NCBI GenBank assembly: GCA_051008895.1
Contig: JBPCXI010000151.1
Coordinates: 3,278 to 67,277 of the forward strand
Origin: SMWD01 sp051008895
GTDB lineage: Bacteria; Pseudomonadota; Gammaproteobacteria; Steroidobacterales; GCA-2729495
DNA: 64,000 nucleotides
Reading direction: 5' to 3'
The notes under the pieces are model-generated. The model did not search any database, was not told the DNA's origin, and was given only the letters and a program-made list of their open reading frames with translations. Shown here piece by piece: positions 15,110 through 24,109 of this stretch. Both the position numbers and the translations under genes were made by a program. Each line of letters opens with the position of its first letter. The stretch's first letter is position 1.

Positions 15110-17888
15110 GGTTTCACTGCTTTTCCTGCTCGTCGCGGCGGCGCTTGCTGACGATCACTCTGAGAAAGAATGGCGCGGCACGCTGGAGCGGATATCTTCC
15201 GGCGTCGTGTCGATCAAGGTCGACAGCACGCGCGCATTCGATACGGAATGGAATCAGTCGAGCCAGGCGACCGGTTTCGTCGTCGACGCGGAGCGCGGAT
15301 TGATCCTGACCAACCGCCACGTCGTGACGCCCGGGCCCGTGCGTGCGGAGGCGCTATTTAATAATCAGGAGGAAGTCGAACTGCGGGCCGTATACCGCGA
15401 CCCGGTCCACGACTTCGGTTTCTATCGATACGATCCGGCGCAGCTCAAATATATAGAGCCGGTCGAGTTGCAGCTCGATCCCGCGGCGGCGGAGATCGGC
15501 CGCGAGATTCATGTCGTTGGCAACGATGCAGGCGAGCAGCTGTCGTTCCTGTCGGGTACGCTGGCGCGTCTGGACCGGCCAGCCCCGTCCTATGGCCGTG
15601 GAAATTACAACGATTTCAATACGTTCTACCTCCAGGCTGCGTCCGGCACGTCGGGTGGATCGTCCGGATCCCCGGTCATTTCGATCGACGGACACGTCGT
15701 CGCGCTCAACGCCGGCGCCAATTCGCAGGCGGCGTCCAGCTTTTTCCTGCCGCTGGATCGCGTGCAGCGCGTTCTGGAGCTCCTGCAGGCGGGCGAACCG
15801 GTCACGCGCGGCACGCTCGAGACGGTGTTCGTCCACCTCGCGTTCGACGAGTTACGCCGGCTCGGTTTGCGCGACGCTACCGAGGCCGATGTTCGACGCG
15901 AGTTTCCGGAACAGACGGGCATGCTCGTCGTCGACGAGATTATCCCGGACGGCGTCGCCGATGGTCAGCTGCAGGTCGGGGACATCATCATCGAGATCAA
16001 CGGCGAGTTCGTCACGAGTTTCGTCCCGCTCGCAGCGATTGTCGACGGCAGCGTCGGCGAGTCCGTGACGCTGGTCGTCGAACGTTACGGCGAAGTCGTC
16101 GACGTCGAAGTCGCGGTTCGCGACCTGCACTCGATCACGCCGCGCGACTTCATCAGTTTCGGTGATGCCGTCGTGCATGATCTGTCGTATCAGCAGGCCC
16201 GCCATTACAATCGCGCGATCGACGGCGTCTACGTCGCGAATCCGGGTTATGTGCTGGCAAACGCGGCGATTCCCCGCGGCAGTGTGATCACGTCGCTCGG
16301 CGATGTGCAGGTCAGCACGCTCGACGACTTCGGGGGTGCGCTCGCGGACCTGGCCGACAAGGAGCGGGTTACCGTGCGGTTCTTCACCTTTGAGGACCCT
16401 GTCACGAGCAAGCTCGCCGTGATGACGATGGATCGTCGCTGGTTCCCGGTCGAGCGCTGTGCGCGCGACGACGCCACCGGTCTGTGGCCGTGCTTGACGC
16501 TGGAGAACGGTGGCGATGCGGAAACGCAGGAGCCGGCGACCGCGACGTACATCGCCCGCAACGATCGCCGCGCACGCGAGATCGCACCGTCACTCGTGCT
16601 GGTGAACTACCACATGCCTTATACGATCTCGGGCATTTCCGAGCGTCACTATTACGGCACCGGCTTGATCGTCGACGCCGGGCGCGGGCTCGTCGTCGTC
16701 GACCGCAATACCGTGCCCGAGGCAATGGGCGACGCGCGAATTACGTTCGCCGGGGAGCTCGAGGTGCCCGCGCGCGTGCGCTACGTGCACCCGGTGCACA
16801 ATCTCGCGCTGCTCGAATATGACCCGGCACTGATCGGTGATACGCCGGTCCGCGCCGCGAAACTCGCGACGAAAACGCCGACGCAGGGCGAGTCGGTCTG
16901 GGTCATAGGCCTGCGGCCCGACCACAAATTGATCCAGCGGGAGACCGAGGTAGCGTCGGTGGACCCGCTGTTTCTGCCGTTGTCGCGGACGATGCGATTC
17001 CGCGAGACGAACCTGGAAGTCATTAGCCTCGTCAACGGCCCCGGCGACGTCGATGGCGTGATCGTCGACAAGCGGGGTCGCGTTACCGCATTGTGGTCGA
17101 GTTTCGCCTACCAGGTCGGACCGGACCTCGTGCAGGAAAATCGCGGTGTTCCGGCTGATCAGGTTGCGGATCTGTTGCAGCGGGCCGGCGGCGACCGCGA
17201 GTTGCGCTCGCTCGAAGTCGAGCTGAGTCCGGTGTCGCTGGCGACGGCGCGAAAGCTCGGGCTCGACGACGACAGTGTACGCAGCCTGTCGACCCACGAT
17301 CCCGAACGACGGCAGGCACTCGCGGTGCTGCGCGCGGTCGCGGGGACGGCGGCAGCGGACGTGCTGAAACCCGGCGATTTGTTGCTGGCGATCGACGGCA
17401 ATCCGGTGACCCGGTTCCGCGAGGTCGAGCTCGCGACGCAGACCGACGCGGTCGAAGTCACGTTGTTTCGCGACGGCGCACTGCTGACGGAGACAATCGC
17501 AACGATGCCGATGGACGGCCGCGGTGTGCGGCGCGCGGTGATGTGGGCCGGGGCGCTACTGCAGGCGCCGTATCGCGATATGTCCGCGCAGCGCGGCGTT
17601 GAGCCATTTGGCGTATATGTGTCCTATTTCGCATACGGGTCACCCGCGTCGCGTTACGGTTTGTTCGCGGGCCGTCGCATCGTCGAGGTCGACGGTATTC
17701 CGACGCCCGATATCGACCGGTTTCTTGACGTCGTGGCGGACAAGGCCGACAGGAGTTCGGTGTTGGTGAACACGGTGACCTGGAACGGCGCGGTCGACGT
17801 GCTGACGTTGAAACTCGACAAGACTTACTGGCCGACCTACGAGATCCTCTATCGCGACGACGAATGGCAGCGCATCGCATTCGAATAA
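15093..17888 (+). CDS. Tandem HtrA-like serine protease with PDZ domains (Nma111-like architecture)
   Basis: 931 residues with a signal peptide (residues 1-19, cleavage after AAALA), so periplasmic. The first trypsin-like domain (about 30-260) is complete: His76 in LTNRHVV, Asp107 in VHDFGF and Ser191 in GGSSGSPV. A PDZ-like region and a second protease-like half (about 505-760) follow. In that half the His position is VDRNTV and the Ser position is GPGDVDG, so it is degenerate; further PDZ-like segments end the protein. This duplicated layout and the YNDFNTFYLQAASGT motif resemble eukaryotic Nma111/HtrA2 relatives. It starts inside the kinase gene's 3' end. Confidence 0.85.
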   Translation: MNFLLRVSLLFLLVAAALADDHSEKEWRGTLERISSGVVSIKVDSTRAFDTEWNQSSQATGFVVDAERGLILTNRHVVTPGPVRAEALFNNQEEVELRAVYRDPVHDFGFYRYDPAQLKYIEPVELQLDPAAAEIGREIHVVGNDAGEQLSFLSGTLARLDRPAPSYGRGNYNDFNTFYLQAASGTSGGSSGSPVISIDGHVVALNAGANSQAASSFFLPLDRVQRVLELLQAGEPVTRGTLETVFVHLAFDELRRLGLRDATEADVRREFPEQTGMLVVDEIIPDGVADGQLQVGDIIIEINGEFVTSFVPLAAIVDGSVGESVTLVVERYGEVVDVEVAVRDLHSITPRDFISFGDAVVHDLSYQQARHYNRAIDGVYVANPGYVLANAAIPRGSVITSLGDVQVSTLDDFGGALADLADKERVTVRFFTFEDPVTSKLAVMTMDRRWFPVERCARDDATGLWPCLTLENGGDAETQEPATATYIARNDRRAREIAPSLVLVNYHMPYTISGISERHYYGTGLIVDAGRGLVVVDRNTVPEAMGDARITFAGELEVPARVRYVHPVHNLALLEYDPALIGDTPVRAAKLATKTPTQGESVWVIGLRPDHKLIQRETEVASVDPLFLPLSRTMRFRETNLEVISLVNGPGDVDGVIVDKRGRVTALWSSFAYQVGPDLVQENRGVPADQVADLLQRAGGDRELRSLEVELSPVSLATARKLGLDDDSVRSLSTHDPERRQALAVLRAVAGTAAADVLKPGDLLLAIDGNPVTRFREVELATQTDAVEVTLFRDGALLTETIATMPMDGRGVRRAVMWAGALLQAPYRDMSAQRGVEPFGVYVSYFAYGSPASRYGLFAGRRIVEVDGIPTPDIDRFLDVVADKADRSSVLVNTVTWNGAVDVLTLKLDKTYWPTYEILYRDDEWQRIAFE

Positions 17889-18814
17889 TCGCTTCTTGGA
17901 CAACGCTCGCGTTCGTTGCGGCGCCGCTGTGCGCCGACGCCGTGGCCGGCGAACTCTTCAAATACCGTGACGAGAGCGGCGCACTGGTTTACAGCGACCG
18001 ACCTCCTGCCGATGGCCGCGACGTCGAGCGCGAGACCCGCGCTTCGCAGTCCGCAATGTCGCCCGAGGTCGATATCCGGGTCGAAGCGGTCAACGGCAGA
18101 ATGAGCCTGTGGGCAGACAACGGCTGTCACTGCCCGGTCGAGGTTGCGTTGCAGCTCACCGGTGGTTCGTACCGCGACGTCGACCCGGACAGCACCGTGC
18201 GCGGCGTCGTCCCGGCGCTGGGCAGCGCGCAATTGATGAGCTTGCAGCCGACCGGGGCCGGCCTCGAGCCCGACTACCGCTTCGGTTTCGTGTTCGGCGA
18301 TCCTGAAGCGAGTCATGCACCCTCGGACGGCTATCGTCCGCCGTTCGCCGCCGGTCGCGAGTTCGTGGTCAGCCAGGCGTTCCCGGATGCGATCACGCAC
18401 GTAACGCCGGACAGTCGCTACGCGATCGATTTCGCGATGCCGGAGCAGACGGATATCTATGCCGCGCGTGAGGGTGTCGTCGTCGAAGTCGCGCACGGCA
18501 ATTTTCGTGGCGGGGCGGACTACGGCAAGTACGGGGCCGAAGCGAACGTCATCAAGATCATGCATGACGACGGCAGCTTCGCGCTCTATGCGCACCTGTC
18601 ATGGGACTCGATCCGGGTGACGCCCGGCGAACGCGTCCGCCGCGGCGAGTACATAGCGAAGTCGGGCAACACCGGCTTCAGCACCGGCCCACACCTGCAC
18701 TTCGTGGTAGTGCGGAACGAAGGACTGCGGTCCGTGTCGGTGCCGGTTGTGTTCAGCGATGGGCGCGGGGGTTATGTGACCGCGCGTAGTCGGGAACCAC
18801 TCCGTAATCCCTGA
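17864..18814 (+). CDS. Secreted M23-family (LytM-fold) protein with N-terminal DUF4124
   Basis: 316 residues. A signal peptide (about 1-27) is followed by a DUF4124 segment (LFKYRDESGALVYSDRPP) and a C-terminal LytM/M23 fold (about 180-300). The M23 motifs YAHLSWDS and GPHLHFVV are present. The first zinc motif reads RYAIDFAMP, so the usual His of H-x3-D is Arg and zinc binding may be lost. Such proteins act on peptidoglycan or, when inactive, activate amidases (EnvC/NlpD type). It overlaps the protease gene by 25 bp and ends the long plus-strand run. A conserved-loop stem-loop lies 12 bp after the stop. Confidence 0.84.
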   Translation: MAAHRIRIIASWTTLAFVAAPLCADAVAGELFKYRDESGALVYSDRPPADGRDVERETRASQSAMSPEVDIRVEAVNGRMSLWADNGCHCPVEVALQLTGGSYRDVDPDSTVRGVVPALGSAQLMSLQPTGAGLEPDYRFGFVFGDPEASHAPSDGYRPPFAAGREFVVSQAFPDAITHVTPDSRYAIDFAMPEQTDIYAAREGVVVEVAHGNFRGGADYGKYGAEANVIKIMHDDGSFALYAHLSWDSIRVTPGERVRRGEYIAKSGNTGFSTGPHLHFVVVRNEGLRSVSVPVVFSDGRGGYVTARSREPLRNP

Positions 18815-18826
18815 GGGGCCCGTCCC

Positions 18827-18896
18827 GCCCGATCTTTTTCCGCAATAAACTTTTCCTGCCTGATGTCCGGAAAAGTTTTTGCGGAAAAAATCGGGC
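18827..18896 (+). repeat. Conserved-loop 3' stem-loop element, copy A
   Basis: The outer stem is GCCCGAT (18827-18833) with ATCGGGC (18890-18896). The inner stem is 18835-18856 with 18869-18889 (TTTTTCCGCA..CTTTTCC type) and has one bulge. The 12-nt loop TGCCTGATGTCC is at 18857-18868. It starts 12 bp after the stop of the M23-type gene, with the loop in the gene's sense direction. There is no T-run after the stem. Copies B, C and D are at 48961, 49203 and 59783. Confidence 0.88.
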
Positions 18897-18997
18897 TTGA
18901 TGCGCCCACCACCGCATCCGCGCGTCCATGGTCGCGCGAGCGGAAATTAGCCGGCGGAGTTCATGCGGAACTCGACCTTGATGTCTGGGGTAGGAGC

Positions 18998-19084
18998 GGG
19001 CGCGAACCGGTTTTTCCGGTGAGGGGTTGGGGACGGCCGCGAACCGATTTTTCCGGTGAGGGGTTGGGGACGGGCGTGAACCGA
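18998..19084. repeat. 37-bp tandem repeat, about 2.3 copies
   Basis: CG[C/T]GAACCG recurs at 19002, 19039 and 19076, exactly 37 bp apart, with GGTTTTTCCGGTGAGGGGTT between them. The array follows copy A after about 100 bp and lies 14 bp beyond the stop of the DUF423 gene. The leading GTAGGAGCGG resembles the core of Pseudomonas/Xanthomonas REP sequences. The rest of 18897-18997 holds nothing recognisable. Confidence 0.8.
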
Positions 19085-19097
19085 TCCCTCCGTATGG

Positions 19098-19493
19098 CTA
19101 CCCGGTTTCCGCGCGCGTAAGCCCAATAGAAAGCGCGACGGTCAACCATGCGATCATGAACGAGGAACCCCCAATCGGAGCGATCTCGCCGAAAGAAGCC
19201 GGCCCACCGAGTTTCGTCACATAGACGGACCCGCAGAACACCACCATCCCGAACACGAACAACCAGCCCGCGAATTTTCGCAGCATCGACGGCCCGAGTT
19301 GCATGTTCAGCAACGCGACGAGGAACAGCGCGAACGAATGGTAGGTCTGCATCTGCACGGCCCAGCGCCAGGACAGCCGATCGGCGTCGGTCAGCGAGTC
19401 CGCGAGGCCGTGGAACCCGTATGCACTGAGCATCGCACCGGTCGATAGCAGCACGGCGCCGATGATCATCAAAGCCTTGTCGTTTCTGGTCAT
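19098..19493 (-). CDS. DUF423 family small membrane protein
   Basis: 131 residues with four hydrophobic helices (about 9-30, 45-65, 72-92, 103-125). The family hallmark G-x-[FH]-G-[AF]-H-G-L is seen as SAYGFHGL, and QTYHSFALFLVALL and LGGPASFGEIAPIGGSSFM are standard blocks. The ATG at 19493 has GGGAG nine bases upstream; a longer frame upstream lacks support. DUF423 (YgdD-like) inner-membrane proteins have no assigned function. It is divergent from the aldo/keto reductase. Confidence 0.9.
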   Translation of the reverse strand: MTRNDKALMIIGAVLLSTGAMLSAYGFHGLADSLTDADRLSWRWAVQMQTYHSFALFLVALLNMQLGPSMLRKFAGWLFVFGMVVFCGSVYVTKLGGPASFGEIAPIGGSSFMIAWLTVALSIGLTRAETG

Positions 19494-19573
19494 GCCGATG
19501 CTCCCTCGCGTGGCCAGCGCACATTGTAACCACCGGCCGCGGCCGTGGGGCGTGCGGATTTCCCCTAGGCCTT

Positions 19574-19612
19574 TTCGCATGGGCCTGTTCGCATGGGCCT
19601 CTTCCCATGCTG
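19574..19612. repeat. 14-bp direct repeats in the DUF423/aldo-keto reductase intergenic region
   Basis: TTCGCATGGGCCT at 19574 and again at 19588 is followed by a degenerate third copy at 19602 (TTCCCATGCTGGC). The spacing is exactly 14 bp. The repeats lie between the two divergent starts and could be an operator array or simple slippage. Confidence 0.65.
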
Positions 19613-19650
19613 GCATTTGCCTGCGACGCGATTGGGGCTATGCTGAGCGT

Positions 19651-20634
19651 ATGCAACAACGACGACTTGGCGCCGGCGGCGCGCAGGTATCGGCGATCGG
19701 ACTCGGCTGCATGGGCCTGGTCGGCTGGTACGGCGCACGCGATGACGCGGAAGCGGCCGCGACCGTCGCGCGGGCGCTCGACCTCGGCTGCACGCACCTC
19801 GACACGGCCGCGGTGTACCAGGACGGCGCCAACGAGCGCTTCGTCGGCGACTGCATCAAGGGGCGGCGCGAGGAGGTCTTCCTCGCGACCAAGTGCGGCA
19901 TGGAGCGCTCGCCGGAAGGCAGAATTCAGGTCGACACCCGTCCGGAAACGGTTCGCGCATCCTGCGACGCGAGCCTCGCGCGTCTCGGCACCGACCGCAT
20001 CGATCTGTTTTACCTGCACCGTATCGACCCTGACGTGCCGATTGAAGAGTCGATGGGAGCGATGGCGGACCTCGTCGAGGCGGGCAAGATTCTGCATGTC
20101 GGCGTATCGGAGGCCAGCGCGGAAACGCTCGAGCGCGCGCATGCGGCGCACCCGGTGGCGGCGCTGCAGAGCGAGTTATCGCTGTGGACGCAAGGGTCGG
20201 CGCGGCCATCGCTGGAGAAGTGCCGTGAACTCGGCATCGCTTTCGTTGCCTATAGCCCGCTCGGCCGCGGATTCCTGAGCGGGGCGATCACGAGCGCCGG
20301 GGATCTTCCTGCCGACGATACGCGCAGGATTTTTCCGCGCTTCGCCGAAGCGAATCTCGACGACAACGTGGCGGCCGCGCGGCACGTGCGCGCCGTAGCG
20401 GAGCAGATGAACGTGACGCCGGCGCAGCTCGCGCTGGCCTGGGTCCTCGCGCAATGGGAGGGCGTGCTGCCGATCCCGGGTACGAAAAAGCGCAGATACC
20501 TCGAGGAGAACCTGGCGGCGGCCGAAATCCGTCTCGGTGCGCAGGAGCTGGCCGACATCGACCGACAGTTGCCCGAGCGGCTCGCCCACGGCGCCCGCTA
20601 CCCTGAGTCGATGTTAGGATCACTGAATAATTAG
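19651..20634 (+). CDS. Aldo/keto reductase
   Basis: 327 residues, NAD(P)H-dependent TIM-barrel oxidoreductase. The catalytic tetrad is visible: Asp and Tyr in HLDTAAVYQDG, Lys in LATKCGME and His in DLFYLHRID. The C-terminal cofactor region PIPGTKKRRYLEENLAAAEI is typical of the AKR13-like group that acts on small aldehydes and ketones. The ATG at 19651 begins MQQRRLG, the usual N-terminal hairpin; the frame is open further upstream but without homology. Substrate unknown. Confidence 0.93.
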   Translation: MQQRRLGAGGAQVSAIGLGCMGLVGWYGARDDAEAAATVARALDLGCTHLDTAAVYQDGANERFVGDCIKGRREEVFLATKCGMERSPEGRIQVDTRPETVRASCDASLARLGTDRIDLFYLHRIDPDVPIEESMGAMADLVEAGKILHVGVSEASAETLERAHAAHPVAALQSELSLWTQGSARPSLEKCRELGIAFVAYSPLGRGFLSGAITSAGDLPADDTRRIFPRFAEANLDDNVAAARHVRAVAEQMNVTPAQLALAWVLAQWEGVLPIPGTKKRRYLEENLAAAEIRLGAQELADIDRQLPERLAHGARYPESMLGSLNN

Positions 20635-20676
20635 AAGCGTGCGACGCAACGTCAGCGCGCGTCAGGAGGATGTGAC

Positions 20677-21228
20677 ATGACGACATTGCAGGAAAGAATC
20701 GCGAATGAGCGGCGACGGCTGCGCCTCGTTCGGATGAAGATGGTCGGGGCGATAGAAGCGCAGGCGCAGAGCGACGAGTCCTATGTGCCGTTTTATGTGG
20801 CGGCGGCCGACTACATCGACTCGACGATGCAGCGGTTGCACGAACAGGACATCAAGATGCGCAATATGATTATCGAGAAGGTCGGCGAGGTCGACGACAG
20901 CGTCGAAAAAGCGCTCGGCGAGCTCGATGAGCGTCTCGAGGGCGCGAAGGCACAACTGAAACCCTTTCTCGAGGCGCGCGACGCGCTCAGGGAAAACGGC
21001 ACTGAGGCGCTGGAGCGGTTCGAGAAGATCGGCAAAGAGTACTCGGACTTCATCGTCGCGAACATGGGGCATCATGGCGGGACGACCGACCTGGCGGCGA
21101 AACTGTTTTCGACGTCCGACTGGGAGTATATGGCCGACGTGACCGATGAGCAGTTGCAGCAGGACGACGACCTGTTCGAACGCGTGGAGCAATCGGCGCC
21201 GGACGCGGTCCGGCACATTTCGGCCTAA
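20677..21228 (+). CDS. Hypothetical helical protein
   Basis: 183 residues, not recognised. It is predicted almost entirely helical, with a charged coiled-coil-like centre (EKVGEVDDSVEKALGELDERLEG) and a short HHGGTTD segment near residue 138. There is no signal peptide, membrane helix or cysteine. The Shine-Dalgarno is excellent (AGGAGG, seven bases before the ATG), which supports a real and well-translated gene. It lies 42 bp after the aldo/keto reductase, possibly co-transcribed, and is convergent with the phosphodiesterase gene. Confidence 0.75.
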   Translation: MTTLQERIANERRRLRLVRMKMVGAIEAQAQSDESYVPFYVAAADYIDSTMQRLHEQDIKMRNMIIEKVGEVDDSVEKALGELDERLEGAKAQLKPFLEARDALRENGTEALERFEKIGKEYSDFIVANMGHHGGTTDLAAKLFSTSDWEYMADVTDEQLQQDDDLFERVEQSAPDAVRHISA

Positions 21229-21248
21229 CCCGGCCCGGGCAGAAGAGG

Positions 21249-22934
21249 TCAGGTGTTGATCGCGTTCATCACGCTGACGTAAGCGGTGACGTCTCCGCTG
21301 AAATGACTCACCCATTGGCTGAATGTTTCGGCGGGCATCGGTCGGCTGATGAAAAATCCCTGCGCCTTTTCGCAGCCCTGACTCGTCAGCCAGCGCATCG
21401 CCGGTCGTGACTCGACGCCCTCGGCGAGCACGGTCATGTTGAGGCTGTGCGCGAGTTCGATCGTCGCGCGAACGATGGCGACGTCGCGGCGATTGTCCGG
21501 TAGTTCGGCGACGAATGAACGGTCGATCTTGAGTTCGTCGACCGGCAGATTCTTGATCCAGGCCAGCGACGAGTGGCCGGTGCCGAAGTCGTCGATCGCG
21601 ATGCGTGCGCCGAGATCGCGCAGACACTGCAGCACGACCGTCGCGTATTCGAAGTCGTGTACGAGCGAGTTCTCGGTAATTTCCAGTGTCAGGTAGCGGG
21701 GGTCGAGATCGTGGTCGCGCAGCGTTTCGCGGATGAAGATCGGCAGCTTCGGGTCCCGCAGATCTTCGCCGGTCAGATTAACGGATACCGGCACGTCCAG
21801 GCCTTCCTCGAGCCACAACCGGCATTCGCGAACAGCCGTTTCCAGCGCCCATTGCGTAATCAGCGGTATGTTGCCCGAGCGTTCGGCGATGTTGATGAAA
21901 TCCGCCGGCGGCAGGAAGCCGAGTGTTGGGTGATCCCAGCGGACCAGCGCCTCCGCGCCGCAAACGGCGCCGTCCTCGAGCCTGACCTTCGGCTGCATGT
22001 ATAGCTTGAGTTCGTGTTCGCGCACGCCACGGCGCAAGTCACCGAGGATCGCGAGCTGACGCGCGTAGCGTTGCTCCTTGCCCGGCTCGTAGATGTTGAT
22101 GCCGTCCGTCGTCTCGCGCGCGTCATTCTTCGCAACTGCCGCGTGCAGCATCAGCGTGTCGGGGTCGCTGCCGTGCTGCGGGAATTCGCAAATGCCGATA
22201 CACGCGGCAACGTTCACGTTGACGTCGTGTACAGACAAGCCGGCGCCGAGTAGCCGCAGAATATCCTCAGCGGTTTCCCATGCCGCGTGGCTGTCGACAT
22301 CTTCCATGATGACGAGAAACTGGTCGCTTTCGAGTCGTGCCAGCGTGTGTCTCGCATCGACAGTTGCGCGTAGCCGCTCGGCGGCCTGTGCCAGCAGCGC
22401 ATCGGCGATATCGTGACCGAAGGAAGCGCCGAGATCGCTGAAACTGTTCAGGTCTACGAGCATGATGCTGAGCGGAATCTCGCGCCCTTCCAGTCTGTTC
22501 AGCATCGTCTGCAACCGTTGTTCGGCCTGGAACCGGTTCGGCAGCCCGGTCAGGCGGTCGAAGTGTGCGTGGTAGGTGACCTCTTCCTCGCGTTCCGCGA
22601 TCCCCTTCAGCATTGCGTTCAGCGCGTCGGCGAGTTCACCGGTATCGCCGGCCGCTCCGGTTCGGGGCAACTGGCTGTAGTCGCCCATCCCGATGCGCCG
22701 GGCTGCGGCCGTCAGACTTTCGAGTGACGTCATCAGGCTTGCGGCCACTCGGCCGGCCCAGACCACGCCGAGCATAAGAGTCACGAGCCCGGTCACGACC
22801 GCGGCGGCGACCAGCGGACGCGCCGGCACGTCCGCCCCGTTCGCCACAATATAGATAGCGATCAGCGTCCCGACCTGGGCGATCAGGACGATTGTCACGA
22901 TCAGCAGCAGCAGCTTCGAACGCAGGTTTGGCAA
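21249..22934 (-). CDS. Membrane c-di-GMP phosphodiesterase (HAMP, degenerate GGDEF, EAL)
   Basis: 561 residues. Two N-terminal membrane helices (about 8-30 and 42-62) lead into a HAMP-like linker. A GGDEF domain follows (about 120-285), whose signature is LESDQF, so no cyclase activity is expected. The EAL domain (about 300-555) keeps the catalytic set: EAL in GAEALVRW, Asn in SVNLT, ITEN, the DDFGTGHSS pair, LKIDRSF, AEGVE and KAQGFF. It should hydrolyse c-di-GMP to pGpG. The start is TTG at 22934, six bases after GGAG. Confidence 0.92.
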   Translation of the reverse strand: MPNLRSKLLLLIVTIVLIAQVGTLIAIYIVANGADVPARPLVAAAVVTGLVTLMLGVVWAGRVAASLMTSLESLTAAARRIGMGDYSQLPRTGAAGDTGELADALNAMLKGIAEREEEVTYHAHFDRLTGLPNRFQAEQRLQTMLNRLEGREIPLSIMLVDLNSFSDLGASFGHDIADALLAQAAERLRATVDARHTLARLESDQFLVIMEDVDSHAAWETAEDILRLLGAGLSVHDVNVNVAACIGICEFPQHGSDPDTLMLHAAVAKNDARETTDGINIYEPGKEQRYARQLAILGDLRRGVREHELKLYMQPKVRLEDGAVCGAEALVRWDHPTLGFLPPADFINIAERSGNIPLITQWALETAVRECRLWLEEGLDVPVSVNLTGEDLRDPKLPIFIRETLRDHDLDPRYLTLEITENSLVHDFEYATVVLQCLRDLGARIAIDDFGTGHSSLAWIKNLPVDELKIDRSFVAELPDNRRDVAIVRATIELAHSLNMTVLAEGVESRPAMRWLTSQGCEKAQGFFISRPMPAETFSQWVSHFSGDVTAYVSVMNAINT

Positions 22935-23010
22935 TGCCGACTCCGGGGCGGAGATCCTTCTCCGATAACCTCATCGTAGCGACTGCGCTCGACCAGTTAT
23001 GGGAAATCCG

Positions 23011-23994
23011 TCACGTACTCAGCATGCCGGGCGCCATTCCCGTGGGCCCTCCCTGTGGCGCCTGGCGCAGCTCCTGCTGATGGATTCGGCGCAGCTTCCG
23101 GTAGGCTACGAGCCCGGCATCGCTCGGGACGAGGCGGTCACCGCCCGCGTCATCGACGTTTGCCGGCTGCTGCGACGCGACGATGGGCAGATCGTCGTCG
23201 AACACCAGGAACTGGGAGAAACGGCCCCAGAGGTCGACGAGAGGGTGCAGGGGCCGCGGCACGTGGTGATACCAGCGCACGCAGACTTCCGTCTGCTGAT
23301 CATCGACCGGAAAGAATGTCGCGGCCAGCGTGAAGCTCTTGCCGACCCTGTTGAACCACAGCGTCGGGTAGACGAAGTCGACGTATTGGCGGTTGTTTTT
23401 GCGCTTGTTGTCGAGGAAAAACAGGAAGCCGCCGTCGCGCGATTCCACGCGCACCCGCGTGCGCGGATCGCGGATGAAGGCGCCTATGCTGCGCCGATGC
23501 ACGAATGGCAGGTGGCTGTAGTCGAGTACGTTCTCGATAGCGCGGGTGTAATGGGCGTTCCACAGGTAGCTGACTTCGCCGAAATGCATATCTTTGACGA
23601 GTTCTGTGCGCGGCGGCGGCGGGAGATCTGCCGCCGCTGCGGCCGGGCCGCGCCAGCTCCACAGGTAGCCGTCTGCCTCTCGGACCGGCCGCGTTGGCAC
23701 TCGCAGCTGGTCCGGAATTTCCCAGTCGTCGCCCTCGGCCGGCACGCGCATGCATTGTCCGGCAGCGCCGAACCGGAACCCGTGAAATCGACATTCGATC
23801 GTATCGCCCTGAACTCGACCGAGGCTCAGCGCGGCGCCGCGGTGTGCGCAGCGATCCGGCATGCAGACCGCGTCGCCGGAGCGCGTGCGCCAGAATACGA
23901 GTCGCTCGCCGAATCGGGTTTTGGCTACGGGGCGCTTCCCGAGCTGGCGCGAGCTGAGCACCGGATACCAGTGCCCGCTGGAGAGTACTGTCAT
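23011..23994 (-). CDS. Rieske [2Fe-2S] non-heme iron oxygenase (alpha-subunit type)
   Basis: 327 residues from ATG 23994. Rieske ligands are C49-x-H51 and C68-x2-H71 (CAHRG ... ECRFHG). The mononuclear iron motif is D158YSH161LPFVH166. This is the layout of aromatic-ring hydroxylases and demethylases fed by a separate reductase, which is not nearby. The upstream frame to 24057 adds 21 unlikely residues. It is divergent from the propeller-like gene, sharing a 115-bp promoter region. Substrate unknown; lignin-type demethylases and phenoxy/sterol oxygenases are possible. Confidence 0.9.
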   Translation of the reverse strand: MTVLSSGHWYPVLSSRQLGKRPVAKTRFGERLVFWRTRSGDAVCMPDRCAHRGAALSLGRVQGDTIECRFHGFRFGAAGQCMRVPAEGDDWEIPDQLRVPTRPVREADGYLWSWRGPAAAAADLPPPPRTELVKDMHFGEVSYLWNAHYTRAIENVLDYSHLPFVHRRSIGAFIRDPRTRVRVESRDGGFLFFLDNKRKNNRQYVDFVYPTLWFNRVGKSFTLAATFFPVDDQQTEVCVRWYHHVPRPLHPLVDLWGRFSQFLVFDDDLPIVASQQPANVDDAGGDRLVPSDAGLVAYRKLRRIHQQELRQAPQGGPTGMAPGMLST

Positions 23995-24109
23995 GCGGTT
24001 ATCTTGCGTGAGCGCAGCGCGCGGGTGCAAGGGGATCACGCGCTTTGCGGGATGCATGCGTCTGGGGTCTAATGCGCGTTGCCGCGCTCATTTCGCCGAG
24101 GATCCGAGA

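Noticed and set aside
18827..18896. Stem-loop copies as ordinary rho-independent terminators
   Set aside because: The distal arm ends in A-runs followed by GC, not a U-tract, in the direction of transcription.
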